Shown: positions 32,661 to 41,055 of the stretch, piece after piece
Layout: every line of letters starts with the position of its first letter
Numbering within the stretch: the stretch's first letter is position 1
Assembly: GCF_001975985.1 (NCBI RefSeq)
Contig: NZ_MTQF01000005.1
Span: forward strand, 352,848 to 411,092
Direction of reading: 5' to 3'
Source: [Flexibacter] sp. ATCC 35103
Lineage (GTDB): Bacteria; Bacteroidota; Bacteroidia; Flavobacteriales; Flavobacteriaceae
Length of the DNA: 58,245 bases
Notes under the pieces: generated by a model
Database searches by the model: none
What the model saw: the letters and a program-made list of their open reading frames with translations, nothing else
What the model was told of the DNA's origin: nothing
Made by a program: the position numbers and the translations under genes

Positions 32661-34532
32661 TTAATGAAAATGATCTTCCTCGATTTCAAATTCGGCATCT
32701 TTTTCCCAGATTTCCATTTCGCAGGGTTTGCAATTGAATTTTAGTTTATATTCAAGTTCACCTTGTTTTAAAACTAAAGGCTCTTTTACCTTAACACCTA
32801 CAATATCTTTTTGATGTATCGGACATTTTTTTAATTCGTATTTGATACAATATTTGGTTGTCATTACGCGAGATTTTCCTGGATCCCATTGTAATTCGAA
32901 TGCTTTTTCGATTTCGGTAACACCGTGGCGCTCGTAGAATTTACGAGCCGTTTTGTTCGAAACGTTATACATGAAATCCAATTTGGTTTCTGGATACGGA
33001 TGCGATGTTTTTACCATTTGGTGTTCTTCGCGTTTGTAGTTTGCCAAACGAATTTCAGTCAACTGATCGTAAACGGTTCTTCGCATTTCGTTGATTTTTG
33101 AAATAGGAAGGAACCAGTTTTGAGAAAACATAATATTGATTTCATCGGCAGTATAAGGTGTGAAACCTGTTTTTGCCAATTGCGTTTTAATATTTTCTTC
33201 GATTGATTCGCCAGTTTTAGTCTGCTCTTTTGCGTGTTCTAAAGTAACGGTGCTTACGTTTCCGTCTTCATCGGTTGCGATTAACTCGAAACCAGTTTCT
33301 GTTTCTGTAAGTAATAAAGTCGTGCTTAATTTACGAACGGCGCTGTCTTCTCTTTCTACAATTTTGATGAAAGCGGCGTCGTTATTTCTGTAAATGAAAG
33401 TTCCGTCTTTTACTTCTTTTAAAACGTTTGGATAAATTTTACCGTTTTCAGCTTTGTTTACGTAAATTCCGTCGGCTTCATTGTTTTCGTTGATGAAACA
33501 AAGTCCGTCACCATTGTTTAATAATTCGCCGTTTTCGATTTCGTAAGCGTTTCCAACAGTTCGGATTAATTTACCAATATATTGACCTTTTGATTTTGGG
33601 CTTTCCCAAGAACCAATAGAACTGTGTCTTTCGTTTACGAAATAATCAGTATAACCACGGTTGAAGGTTCTGTTTAAAGAAGAATCAAAAGTATAAGTAC
33701 AAGTTCCGGAAGAAGCTTTGATGTATTTTCCGCGTCCTGCGCCTTCTAAATAACTGTCTAGTTTTTGACGTAAATAAGAAACGTTGTTTTTTACGTAAAC
33801 TACATCTTTCAATCGTCCTTCGATTTTAAAAGAAACGATTCCAGCTTCAATAAGATTCGGGATTTGCTCTGAAATATCTAAATCTTTTATCGAAAGTAAG
33901 TGACTGTTTTTGATTAAAGTTTCTCCGTTTCCGTCGATTAAGTTATATGGTAAACGGCAGTTTTGTGCACAAGAACCACGATTGGCGCTACGTTCTCCAT
34001 TTGCCACACTCATATAGCAGTTTCCGCTAAAGGATACACATAATGCACCGGTTACGAAAAATTCTAATTCAACATCGGCATGGTCGTAAATCGTTTTAAT
34101 TTGGTGCAAGTTCAATTCGCGCGCTAAAACCACACGTTTGATTCCGGCATCTTTAAGGAATTTAATTTTATCGGCATCACGATTATTGGCTTGTGTGCTG
34201 GCGTGAAGTACGATAGGAGGTAAGTCCATTTCCATAATCGCCATGTCCTGAATAATCAGGGCATCGACGCCAATATCGTATAATTCCCAGATCATTGAAC
34301 GGCAAGTTTCTAGTTCGTTGTCGTATAAAATGGTGTTCATAACCACAAAAACCTGAGCATTAAATAAGTGCGCATATTGTACTAATGCAGCAACATCTTC
34401 GATAGAGTTGTTGGCATTTGAGCGTGCCCCAAATTGTGGTGCCCCAATATAAACTGCATCGGCACCGCTATTTATGGCTGCCATTCCTCCAATTAAATCT
34501 TTAGCCGGAGCTAATATTTCGATCTTCTTCAT
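32661..34532 (-). CDS. U32-family peptidase/hydroxylase, RlhA-like
   Basis: A 623-residue U32 protein. It starts KKIEILAPAKDLIGGMAAINSGADAVYIG, with the U32 signature region FVTGALCVSFSGNCYMS and SCAQNCRLPYNL (about 165-210), where cysteines bind a cofactor in this family. The C-terminus adds CIKYELKKCPIHQ and CKPCEM, two cysteine pairs. Length and layout match RlhA (YdcP), which hydroxylates C2501 of 23S rRNA, better than the short U32 proteins, so an RNA-modifying role is likely, but annotation as a collagenase-like peptidase is common. Separate from neighbours by terminators or repeats. Confidence 0.85.
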   Translation of the reverse strand: MKKIEILAPAKDLIGGMAAINSGADAVYIGAPQFGARSNANNSIEDVAALVQYAHLFNAQVFVVMNTILYDNELETCRSMIWELYDIGVDALIIQDMAIMEMDLPPIVLHASTQANNRDADKIKFLKDAGIKRVVLARELNLHQIKTIYDHADVELEFFVTGALCVSFSGNCYMSVANGERSANRGSCAQNCRLPYNLIDGNGETLIKNSHLLSIKDLDISEQIPNLIEAGIVSFKIEGRLKDVVYVKNNVSYLRQKLDSYLEGAGRGKYIKASSGTCTYTFDSSLNRTFNRGYTDYFVNERHSSIGSWESPKSKGQYIGKLIRTVGNAYEIENGELLNNGDGLCFINENNEADGIYVNKAENGKIYPNVLKEVKDGTFIYRNNDAAFIKIVEREDSAVRKLSTTLLLTETETGFELIATDEDGNVSTVTLEHAKEQTKTGESIEENIKTQLAKTGFTPYTADEINIMFSQNWFLPISKINEMRRTVYDQLTEIRLANYKREEHQMVKTSHPYPETKLDFMYNVSNKTARKFYERHGVTEIEKAFELQWDPGKSRVMTTKYCIKYELKKCPIHQKDIVGVKVKEPLVLKQGELEYKLKFNCKPCEMEIWEKDAEFEIEEDHFH

Positions 34533-34661
34533 TTTTAAGACTTTAAGCTTCTGTGGTATTCACGGAAAAAAGTTTGCAAAGTTCTTATAAATATTTCGAG
34601 TTTGCTAATACTGAAGGGACTTTTTTTGAAATAGTTGGGTTATATGGAATGAATTAAAATT

Positions 34662-35063
34662 TTAATTTATATTATTTTCAAATTTATTTCCTAAGTTTTC
34701 AAATTTGACTTGATTGTACGAGACGTTTTTAATTTCATATATAAATCTTTTTGGAATCAATACTGCTGAAATATCCATTGGATCAATATTAATCCAGTAA
34801 TAAAGAAATAAGGTGTTCTTGATTATTTTTGCATTTCCATAATATTTAAGACCTCCAGTTTCATATTTTTCAACAATGATTTGAATGCCTTTTTTTGTCT
34901 TTTTGGTAATGATGAGCTCTGCTTTTTTATTTTCGTTTCGTTTTAAATAATTAGAATCAAAAGCCTCTTGATGAGTAAATTTAATATTTATGTTTTCTAA
35001 TTCATTTTTTTTGCAGCCAGTAAATAAAAAAAGAACTATCAATACGCAGAAAATATATTTCAT
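34662..35063 (-). CDS. Hypothetical lipoprotein
   Basis: A 133-residue protein with a lipoprotein signal peptide (LFLFTGC, Cys17). The mature part is polar and Lys-rich with alternating strands. I do not recognise a family. It starts 21 bases after the beta-barrel gene stop codon in the same direction and is probably in one operon with it. Confidence 0.7.
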   Translation of the reverse strand: MKYIFCVLIVLFLFTGCKKNELENINIKFTHQEAFDSNYLKRNENKKAELIITKKTKKGIQIIVEKYETGGLKYYGNAKIIKNTLFLYYWINIDPMDISAVLIPKRFIYEIKNVSYNQVKFENLGNKFENNIN

Positions 35064-35083
35064 ATTAATTAAGGCTCTTTAAG

Positions 35084-35677
35084 TTAATCTAACGGAAAAT
35101 TATATCCTACAGCAAATATCCCAGACGATTGTTTAGCTGCTGGGTGAAAATAGCCAGAAATACCAATTTCAAAATTATTTCTTCGACCAATTGCTAATCC
35201 AATATTAAATGGAATATGGAGTAAAACATCACTTTTATTAAAATTAATGTTTGGTGTAAATGTTTCGAATTTACCTATCGAAGTCCCAATACCTCCTTCA
35301 ATAAAAGGGGCAACCCACGGAATTGGTGCACAAAAACGAACTTTTGTTCCAAGTAAAAAAGCATTCGTTGTTACTTTGTATTGAGGTTGGCCTTGTAAAT
35401 TCTGATTTTTATCGACAGATGTAAATATACCCCCTGCATATGGACGTATACTAAACCATGATTTTAATCCGATGATGTATTCTCCTTGTAGATAAAGACC
35501 GCCTCCCATGACATCTATATCATCTTGATTTCCGTAATTTTCAATGTAGTAAGAGCTACTTGAAGCAAAACCTATACTGCCTTTAATAGAATTACCTTCA
35601 GTCTGTGCTTTTGTCTGATTGGAGAAAAATAAAGCAATAATTATAATAAAAAGAGAATGGTGTAAAGCTAGATTCAT
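35084..35677 (-). CDS. Outer-membrane beta-barrel-like protein
   Basis: A 197-residue protein with a signal peptide (cut near TKAQ) and a series of amphipathic strands ending in FAVGYNFPLD, the form of an outer-membrane barrel with a C-terminal strand. Motifs such as PFIEGGIGTSIG and NIGLAIGRRNNFEIG support this. It looks like the small porin-family proteins of Bacteroidota. The ligand is unknown. The lipoprotein gene follows after 20 bases. Confidence 0.75.
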   Translation of the reverse strand: MNLALHHSLFIIIIALFFSNQTKAQTEGNSIKGSIGFASSSSYYIENYGNQDDIDVMGGGLYLQGEYIIGLKSWFSIRPYAGGIFTSVDKNQNLQGQPQYKVTTNAFLLGTKVRFCAPIPWVAPFIEGGIGTSIGKFETFTPNINFNKSDVLLHIPFNIGLAIGRRNNFEIGISGYFHPAAKQSSGIFAVGYNFPLD

Positions 35678-35756
35678 AAAGTGGTTTTTGCTTAAGAATT
35701 TTTGATTAGTTGGGGCGAAAGTAAAGATTTATTTTTAAATTTCTAAAGACAAAAAA

Positions 35757-35790
35757 AAACTACTTGATAAGAAATTATCAAGTAGTTTTC
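35757..35790 (-). terminator. Terminator of the PA2169-family gene
   Basis: AAACTACTTGATAA GAAA TTATCAAGTAGTTTTC: a near-perfect hairpin. The minus-strand exit is nine T's. It lies just after the stop codon of the leftward gene at 35815. Confidence 0.85.
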
Positions 35791-35814
35791 GTTCTCAAAA
35801 AATAGTGCCAAATA

Positions 35815-36273
35815 TTATGACAATTTTTTCGCTTTAATTTTAGTCAAAGTGTTTTCAATACTATTTAATTGTTTAGAAACAATTGCGATTTGACTTCCAT
35901 CAAGATGGTTGTGTTCTAACGCCATTTTATATTTTTCGATTGCAGCTTCTTCACCTGTAATACAAGCATTAATGATAGCTTCAGTATCTCCGCTTGTAAA
36001 AGATGATTTGATGTCAATCCATGCGCGGTGTAAGGCTCCCAATGGTCCGCCTCCGGCAGTATCTGTTGATTTTCCAAGTTTATTGATTTCGTCCTGAATT
36101 TCTACGATAAATAAAGCACGCTCACGAGCATAGTCTAAAAAGTCTGTTTTGATAGCCGGACTGCTTACATGTTCAGCGGCATTTGTATATCCTAGTTTTC
36201 CGTCTTCAAGGATTGCAATTAATCCTTCTAATGTACTAACTGCTTTTTCTGTGGTTTCATCTGTATGTATCAT
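35815..36273 (-). CDS. PA2169-family four-helix protein (DUF2383)
   Basis: A 152-residue helical protein of the ferritin-like PA2169/DUF2383 family. Helix motifs STLEGLIAILEDGKLGY, DFLDYARERALFIVEIQDEI and EAIINACITGEEAAIEKYKMAL carry the acidic and histidine positions typical of the family. Members are often stress-induced; the role is unknown. It has no signal peptide. The upstream gap holds a second copy of the structured element. Confidence 0.88.
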   Translation of the reverse strand: MIHTDETTEKAVSTLEGLIAILEDGKLGYTNAAEHVSSPAIKTDFLDYARERALFIVEIQDEINKLGKSTDTAGGGPLGALHRAWIDIKSSFTSGDTEAIINACITGEEAAIEKYKMALEHNHLDGSQIAIVSKQLNSIENTLTKIKAKKLS

Positions 36274-36471
36274 AATAAATAATTTTTTAAATTTTATATT
36301 ACAAAGATGGGGACTAATAGCATGTTGTGTTTTACAGGATTATACTTGTGATTTATAATATTGTGGAATGGGAATTTTGAAAGTTGTTTTTGAGTTTCCG
36401 CGAATTCTCGAATTACACTAACTATTGGATTGTGTAAGTTATCGATGCGTTTTAATTTTCTTGTTTTAAGG

Positions 36472-36570
36472 TTTGCGTAAGTGATAGTAGCGAAAAGCCC
36501 AGAGCCTGACGAAGGAAGTGCGATAGCTTGTATCGAATAGCCCGATTCGCCGCAACGAAACACGCCCAAA
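36472..36570 (+). ncRNA. Structured intergenic element, copy 2 (strand uncertain)
   Basis: The same order as copy 1: TTTGCGTAAGTGATAG, then GCCTGACGAAGGAAGTGCGA, then GCTTGTATCGAATAGCCCGA and ACGCCCAAA. AAGC (36495-36498) pairs with GCTT (36526-36529), where copy 1 has AAGT/ACTT at the matching place, a compensatory change. GCGT and ACGC also pair at the ends. The core is identical in both copies. Confidence 0.5.
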
Positions 36571-36586
36571 ATAAGCATATAAAAAA

Positions 36587-36634
36587 ACAGCTTAAAGTTT
36601 AAAAGTGATGAAACTTTTAACCTTAAGCCGTTTT
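36587..36634 (-). terminator. Terminator of the aminotransferase gene
   Basis: On the minus strand AACGGCTTAAGGTTAAAAG pairs with CTTTTAAACTTTAAGCTGTT, then TTTTTTTAT. A long stem directly after the stop codon at 36655. Confidence 0.8.
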
Positions 36635-36654
36635 GATAAAATTATTTACTGTAA

Positions 36655-37845
36655 TTATACAGCTAAAGCCTCTTTGATTCTGCGTAAAGCTTCTTTTAAG
36701 ATATCGTCGCTTGTTGCATAAGAGAAACGAATACAATTTGGATTTCCGAAAGCGTCTCCTGTTACAGTTGCAACATTAGCTTCGGCTAAAAGGTACATCG
36801 AAACGTCGTTTGCATCTTTGATCTCTGTTCCATTTAATGTTTTTCCGAAGAAAGAAGAAACGTCTGGGAATACGTAAAATGCTCCTTCAGGAACGTTGAT
36901 TTTTACACCCGGGATTTCTTTTAATAATCCAACTACTAAATCTCTACGTGTGTGGAAAGCCTGAACCATGTGGTTTAATACGCTTGGGTCAGCATCTACA
37001 GCAGTAATTGTAGCACGTTGCGCCACAGAATTTGCTCCTGAAGTTACTTGTCCCTGAATTTTCGTACATGCTTTTGCGATGAATTCCGGAGCTCCAATGT
37101 AACCAATTCTGTATCCTGTCATAGCGAATGCTTTTGCAACTCCGTTCACAGTAATCGTTCTTTCTAACATTCCCGGGATTGAACCGATGCTGCAGAATGT
37201 TCCTGAGAAATTAATGTGCTCATAAATTTCGTCAGCAACTACATATATATTTGGATGTTTTTCTAAAACTTTTGCAAGAGCAGTTAACTCTTCTCTGCTG
37301 TAAACAGATCCTGATGGATTACAAGGAGAAGAAAACCACATCATTTTTGTTTTTGGTGTGATGGCAGCTTCTAATTGCTCTGGTGTAATTTTAAAATCTG
37401 TGTCTACAGATGTTGGAACTTCAACAGGAACTCCTCCTGAAAGTTTTACAATCTCGAAGTAAGAAACCCAGTAAGGTGCTGGTAAAATAACCTCGTCACC
37501 ATCATTTAGCATTACTTGTGCAATGTTGTATAAAGATTGTTTTGCTCCTGTAGAAACTACGATTTGCGTTGGTTTGTATTCTAAATTATTATCTCTTTTG
37601 AATTTTCTGCAAATTGCTTCTCTCAATTCCAGATAACCTTCAACCGGAGAATATGTACTGTAATTTTCATCGACTGCTTTTTTTACCGCTTCCTTAATGA
37701 AGTCTGGTGTATTAAAGTCAGGTTCTCCTAAGCTTAAACTGATAATGTCTTTTCCTTGTGCTTTTAATTCACGCGCTAAAGCAGCCATTGCTAATGTTTG
37801 TGATGTTGCTAAGTTGTTGATTCTGTCTGAAAGAATATGATTCAT
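36655..37845 (-). CDS. PLP-dependent aminotransferase, aspartate type
   Basis: A 396-residue class I aminotransferase. It begins MNHILSDRINNLATSQTLAM, has SLSLGEPDFNTPDFIK early, the N-Asp-Tyr pattern (NPSGSVYS, VADEIYEHI) and the PLP lysine in TVNGVAKAFAMTGYRIGY (about residue 237). This fits AspC-type bacterial enzymes that make aspartate or glutamate from keto acids. The ATG at 37845 is preferred; one at 37875 adds ten residues. The exact substrate is inferred. Confidence 0.92.
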   Translation of the reverse strand: MNHILSDRINNLATSQTLAMAALARELKAQGKDIISLSLGEPDFNTPDFIKEAVKKAVDENYSTYSPVEGYLELREAICRKFKRDNNLEYKPTQIVVSTGAKQSLYNIAQVMLNDGDEVILPAPYWVSYFEIVKLSGGVPVEVPTSVDTDFKITPEQLEAAITPKTKMMWFSSPCNPSGSVYSREELTALAKVLEKHPNIYVVADEIYEHINFSGTFCSIGSIPGMLERTITVNGVAKAFAMTGYRIGYIGAPEFIAKACTKIQGQVTSGANSVAQRATITAVDADPSVLNHMVQAFHTRRDLVVGLLKEIPGVKINVPEGAFYVFPDVSSFFGKTLNGTEIKDANDVSMYLLAEANVATVTGDAFGNPNCIRFSYATSDDILKEALRRIKEALAV

Positions 37846-37918
37846 TATAAAATTTTTGAATGTCCCTAATTTCAACTTTAATTAAGGGAAGGTTAATTAT
37901 TAATAGATTTTTTTAGTT

Positions 37919-39013
37919 TTATGCTAGTTCTGGTTTCATTCCAAGATCTTTTAGATGCTTGTAATGTGCTATGACAGCACCTCTCATGGTTCTGAATTCA
38001 TGATATGGCAAATTGCATTCGATTGCAGTCTGTTTTACAATTTCGGCTATTTTTCCGTAATGAATGTGACTGATATTCGGGAAAATATGGTGTTCAATCT
38101 GATGATTTAATCCTCCTGTAAACCAGTTGATTACTTTATTTTTTGGAGCAAAATTAGCCGTTGTGTACAATTGGTGAATTGCCCAGGTATTTTCCATTTC
38201 TCCTTCTTCATTAGGAACTGGATTTGAAGTCTCTTCCACTACGTGTGCCAATTGAAAAACGATACTTAAAATTAATCCTGCAGTATAATGCATTACAAAA
38301 AATCCAATGACTACTTTCCACCATGTTACGCCTAAAATCATTGGCAAAGCCATCCAGATTAGTACATAGATAATTTTAGTAATTACAAGAACTGTCCATA
38401 ATTTTGTTGGACTTTGCGGTGCTCCGTAAGAAAGTTTTCTTTTAAGATAGTTTTTCATTTGCTTAAAATCGGTTGTTAATGCCCAATTAAAAGTCAATAG
38501 ACCATATAAAAAGAAAGAATAATAATGTTGAAATTTATGAAAACGGTGCCACTCGGCATTTTGTGTAAAACGAATAATTCTACCGGCATCAAGATCTTCG
38601 TCATGACCGTGAATATTAGTATAAGTGTGATGAAGTACATTGTGTTGTACTTGCCAGTTATGAACGTTTCCGGCCAGAACATAAATACTTCCGCCCATGA
38701 TTTTATTAATCCACGATTTAGAAGAATACGATCCGTGGTTTCCGTCGTGCATTACGTTCATTCCAATTCCTGCCATTCCAACTCCCATAAGAATGTTTAG
38801 TAGCAATTGTGCCCAAAATGGCATGTCAAGAGTTAGTATTAAAAAGTAAGGTGTAAGAAAAACGGCAAAAAGAATTACGGCTTTTAAGTGCAGCTTCCAG
38901 TTTCCAGTTTTCTGAATATTGTTCTCCTTGAAGTAATTGTTTACTCGTGAGTTAAGTGTTCTGAAGAACTTCAGATTGTCTTGCTTAGCAAATGTAGGCG
39001 CAGTGTTATTCAT
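37919..39013 (-). CDS. Membrane fatty acid (acyl-CoA) desaturase
   Basis: A 364-residue membrane di-iron desaturase. The three histidine boxes are HDGNHGS (about 90), HNVLHHTYTN (about 122) and HQIEHHIFP (about 305), in the pattern of the acyl-lipid or linoleoyl-CoA desaturase family. Several membrane segments surround them (about 48-90, 155-175, 205-250). It introduces double bases into fatty acyl chains for membrane fluidity; regiochemistry is unknown. A promoter lies at 39065-39033. Confidence 0.93.
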   Translation of the reverse strand: MNNTAPTFAKQDNLKFFRTLNSRVNNYFKENNIQKTGNWKLHLKAVILFAVFLTPYFLILTLDMPFWAQLLLNILMGVGMAGIGMNVMHDGNHGSYSSKSWINKIMGGSIYVLAGNVHNWQVQHNVLHHTYTNIHGHDEDLDAGRIIRFTQNAEWHRFHKFQHYYSFFLYGLLTFNWALTTDFKQMKNYLKRKLSYGAPQSPTKLWTVLVITKIIYVLIWMALPMILGVTWWKVVIGFFVMHYTAGLILSIVFQLAHVVEETSNPVPNEEGEMENTWAIHQLYTTANFAPKNKVINWFTGGLNHQIEHHIFPNISHIHYGKIAEIVKQTAIECNLPYHEFRTMRGAVIAHYKHLKDLGMKPELA

Positions 39014-39032
39014 AATTGTTTTAAATAGTTTT

Positions 39033-39065
39033 CAAAGGTAATTATTATAAATTTTCAATTTGCAA
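39033..39065 (-). promoter_or_regulatory. Desaturase promoter
   Basis: Minus strand: TTG (39065-39063), a 22-base spacer, then TACCTTTG (39040-39033), 20 bases before the ATG. A good Bacteroidota promoter. Confidence 0.65.
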
Positions 39066-39096
39066 AATTGAGTTAAATATTTCAACTGTAAAGTAG

Positions 39097-39104
39097 TACT
39101 TTTG
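39097..39104 (+). promoter_or_regulatory. Candidate -7 box of rsmG
   Basis: TACTTTTG fits TAnnTTTG, 16 bases before the ATG at 39121. The nearest upstream TTG (39068-39070) gives a long 26-base spacer. Confidence 0.5.
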
Positions 39105-39120
39105 TTAAAAAATTAGAGCA

Positions 39121-39750
39121 ATGGATGAGATTCTGAAATATTTTCCTGATTTGACCGACATTCAAATCGAACAATTTCAAAAATTAGACTTTTTATACCA
39201 CGATTGGAATGAAAAAATCAATGTTATTTCACGTAAAGATATTGATGCCTTATATATTAAACATGTTTTGCATTCATTAGGAATTGCAAAAATCATGAAA
39301 TTTGAACCCGGAACAACTGTTCTTGATGTTGGAACGGGAGGCGGATTTCCAGGAATTCCATTGGCAATCCTTTTTCCTGAAACTCGTTTTTATTTAATTG
39401 ATGTTATTGCCAAAAAAATAAAAGTAGTTCAGGGTGTCGTTGATGCTTTAGAATTAAAGAACGTAAAAGCTGAACAATTGCGTGCTGAAAATGTAAAAGG
39501 CGATTTTGATTTTATTGTAAGCCGCGCTGTAACAAATATGCCGGATTTTGTTTCCTGGATTAAAAACAAAATCAAGAAGCAACATAAACATGCTTTGAAA
39601 AATGGAATTCTATACCTGAAAGGTGGTGATTTAACCGAAGAATTAAAAGATTTTCCAAAAGCAACCTTATATGACCTGTCTACTATTTTTGAAGACGAAT
39701 TTTTCGAAACTAAAAAAGTAGTGCACTTGCCCTTAAAGTTTAGCGTTTAA
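39121..39750 (+). CDS. rsmG: 16S rRNA m7G527 methyltransferase
   Basis: A 209-residue SAM-dependent enzyme that methylates G527 of 16S rRNA. It has the N-terminal LTDIQIEQFQKLDFLYHDWNEKINVISRKD helix region, the SAM loop VLDVGTGGGFPGIPLAI (about 68-84) and the FDFIVSRAVTNMP motif. Length and order are normal. It is divergent from the desaturase and ends at a two-way terminator. Confidence 0.96.
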   Translation: MDEILKYFPDLTDIQIEQFQKLDFLYHDWNEKINVISRKDIDALYIKHVLHSLGIAKIMKFEPGTTVLDVGTGGGFPGIPLAILFPETRFYLIDVIAKKIKVVQGVVDALELKNVKAEQLRAENVKGDFDFIVSRAVTNMPDFVSWIKNKIKKQHKHALKNGILYLKGGDLTEELKDFPKATLYDLSTIFEDEFFETKKVVHLPLKFSV

Positions 39751-39770
39751 TTTATATCTGTCTTATTAAA

Positions 39771-39811
39771 TACCCGACATTAATTATTTGTAAATTATTG
39801 TCGGGTTTTTT
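39771..39811. terminator. Two-way terminator between rsmG and orphan gene
   Basis: CCCGACA (39773-39779) pairs with TGTCGGG (39799-39805), followed by TTTTTTATTT; the AT-rich inner part can extend the stem. It separates convergent genes. Confidence 0.85.
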
Positions 39812-39820
39812 ATTTGAGAT

Positions 39821-40564
39821 TCAGATTCCCTGATTATGATGCTTTTTTTGGGAAACACAGAATTGATTTGATTTAGTATCTAAATTATGTATTAAGTCGT
39901 TTATTGCTTTTTCTGATGCTTGAGTTGAATGTTGAAATTCAGGATCAAAGAAAAAATTGCGGCAAATTACAGGTTCATCTGATGAATCGTATATTGCTTC
40001 ATCTGTTTCATCTAAATTCGCATTATAATATTGCGATGGATACTGGTGTATTAATTCCATAATTATGGTACGAAGCCATTTATCAAATACTCTTTTTTTA
40101 GGTGTAATATGACGCACTAATAAAACCAATCCTACAAGTTCACTTTGAAGAAAGTAAGATCCTTTTCTATACATCACATCAATCATTCTTACATTCATAA
40201 GCGCAATCCAGAGAGCTCCATTTATATGACCGGCTGCCGGTATGTCAAAATTGTCATCAAAAGTTAAAGGTCTTGTATTTTTTACATTATCAATAGAACA
40301 CCATATAGCCTCGATTCTTTTTTGAGTCTCTTCATTCATTTTTGTATATCCTTTAAAACGCCAGTTTACCCATTCAAGTAACGCTGCCGTTAATCCCATT
40401 GAAGCTTTGTGGTTAATCTGTAATAATGCGTTTTCCAATTCTGTATTTCTTTCTAATGGGTCTAAAAATTGATTAATCTTTTTTTTATTCCATTTAAAAT
40501 CAATTGGGTGACCAATACTTTTAGATTCTAAAATTATTGAAGGTGTGTTTTGTAAATTTTTCAT
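39821..40564 (-). CDS. Unrecognised 247-residue protein
   Basis: I do not recognise this protein. It has no signal peptide or membrane segment, and is predicted to be mostly helical. Features are KASMGLTAALLEWVNWRFKGY (about 52-72), a Trp-rich middle, RHITPKKRVFDKWLRTIIMEL, and an acidic, Asp/Glu-rich stretch near residues 175-195 (ANLDETDEAIYDSSDE), ending in a polar tail. It stands alone, with 490 AT-rich bases upstream. It may be lineage-specific. Confidence 0.75.
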   Translation of the reverse strand: MKNLQNTPSIILESKSIGHPIDFKWNKKKINQFLDPLERNTELENALLQINHKASMGLTAALLEWVNWRFKGYTKMNEETQKRIEAIWCSIDNVKNTRPLTFDDNFDIPAAGHINGALWIALMNVRMIDVMYRKGSYFLQSELVGLVLLVRHITPKKRVFDKWLRTIIMELIHQYPSQYYNANLDETDEAIYDSSDEPVICRNFFFDPEFQHSTQASEKAINDLIHNLDTKSNQFCVSQKKHHNQGI

Positions 40565-41055
40565 TGTTTTCTTATTTTACTGAATTTTTTTTTACAGTTT
40601 AAAAAGTGCTTCTCTACAAGTTATTTCTGGTAAGATTTTTTTGTTTTAGCACACATATTAAACCGGATGTAAATTTAGGATGACAAATATTTTTACTGTA
40701 TTACAATAAGTTTTTTAAGTAACAGAATAAGGTTTTTGAATATGTATCGTGTTGATAGTTAATATAATAAGAAAAGCATTACAAAATAATATTGATTTTG
40801 AAATTTATATTTATTGAAATGAATTTATAGTTTTGGATAAAGTTTTCTACTAAAACATTGTAAATGAGTTATTTGTTTTTGTGTTTTAATAAGTGTTGAG
40901 AAGTTTTATAATCAATTTTATCTAAAAAACATTTGTTGTGAAAAATTTTGAAAGCAATAGATAACAAACGAAAAGCCGAATCTTAATTAAAAGATTCGGC
41001 TTTTTATATGGACAAAGTTTCTAAAATCTTAAACTTTGAAACTTGTAATTAAATA
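40565..41055. other. AT-rich intergenic region with one terminator
   Basis: About 490 bases, very A/T-rich, with no credible open frame. AAAAGCCGAATCTT (40971-40984) pairs with AAGATTCGGCTTTTT (40990-41005); it is the terminator of the leftward pruA-like gene. I see no other signal. Confidence 0.7.
40971..41005 (-). terminator. Terminator of the P5C dehydrogenase gene
   Basis: AAAAGCCGAATCTT and AAGATTCGGCTTTT form a 14-bp stem with a short AT loop and A/T tracts on each side. Confidence 0.85.

Noticed and set aside
36294..36578. Leftward 94-residue frame over the structured element
   Set aside because: It runs through the conserved RNA-like element and has no recognisable domain. The conservation fits RNA structure better than codons.
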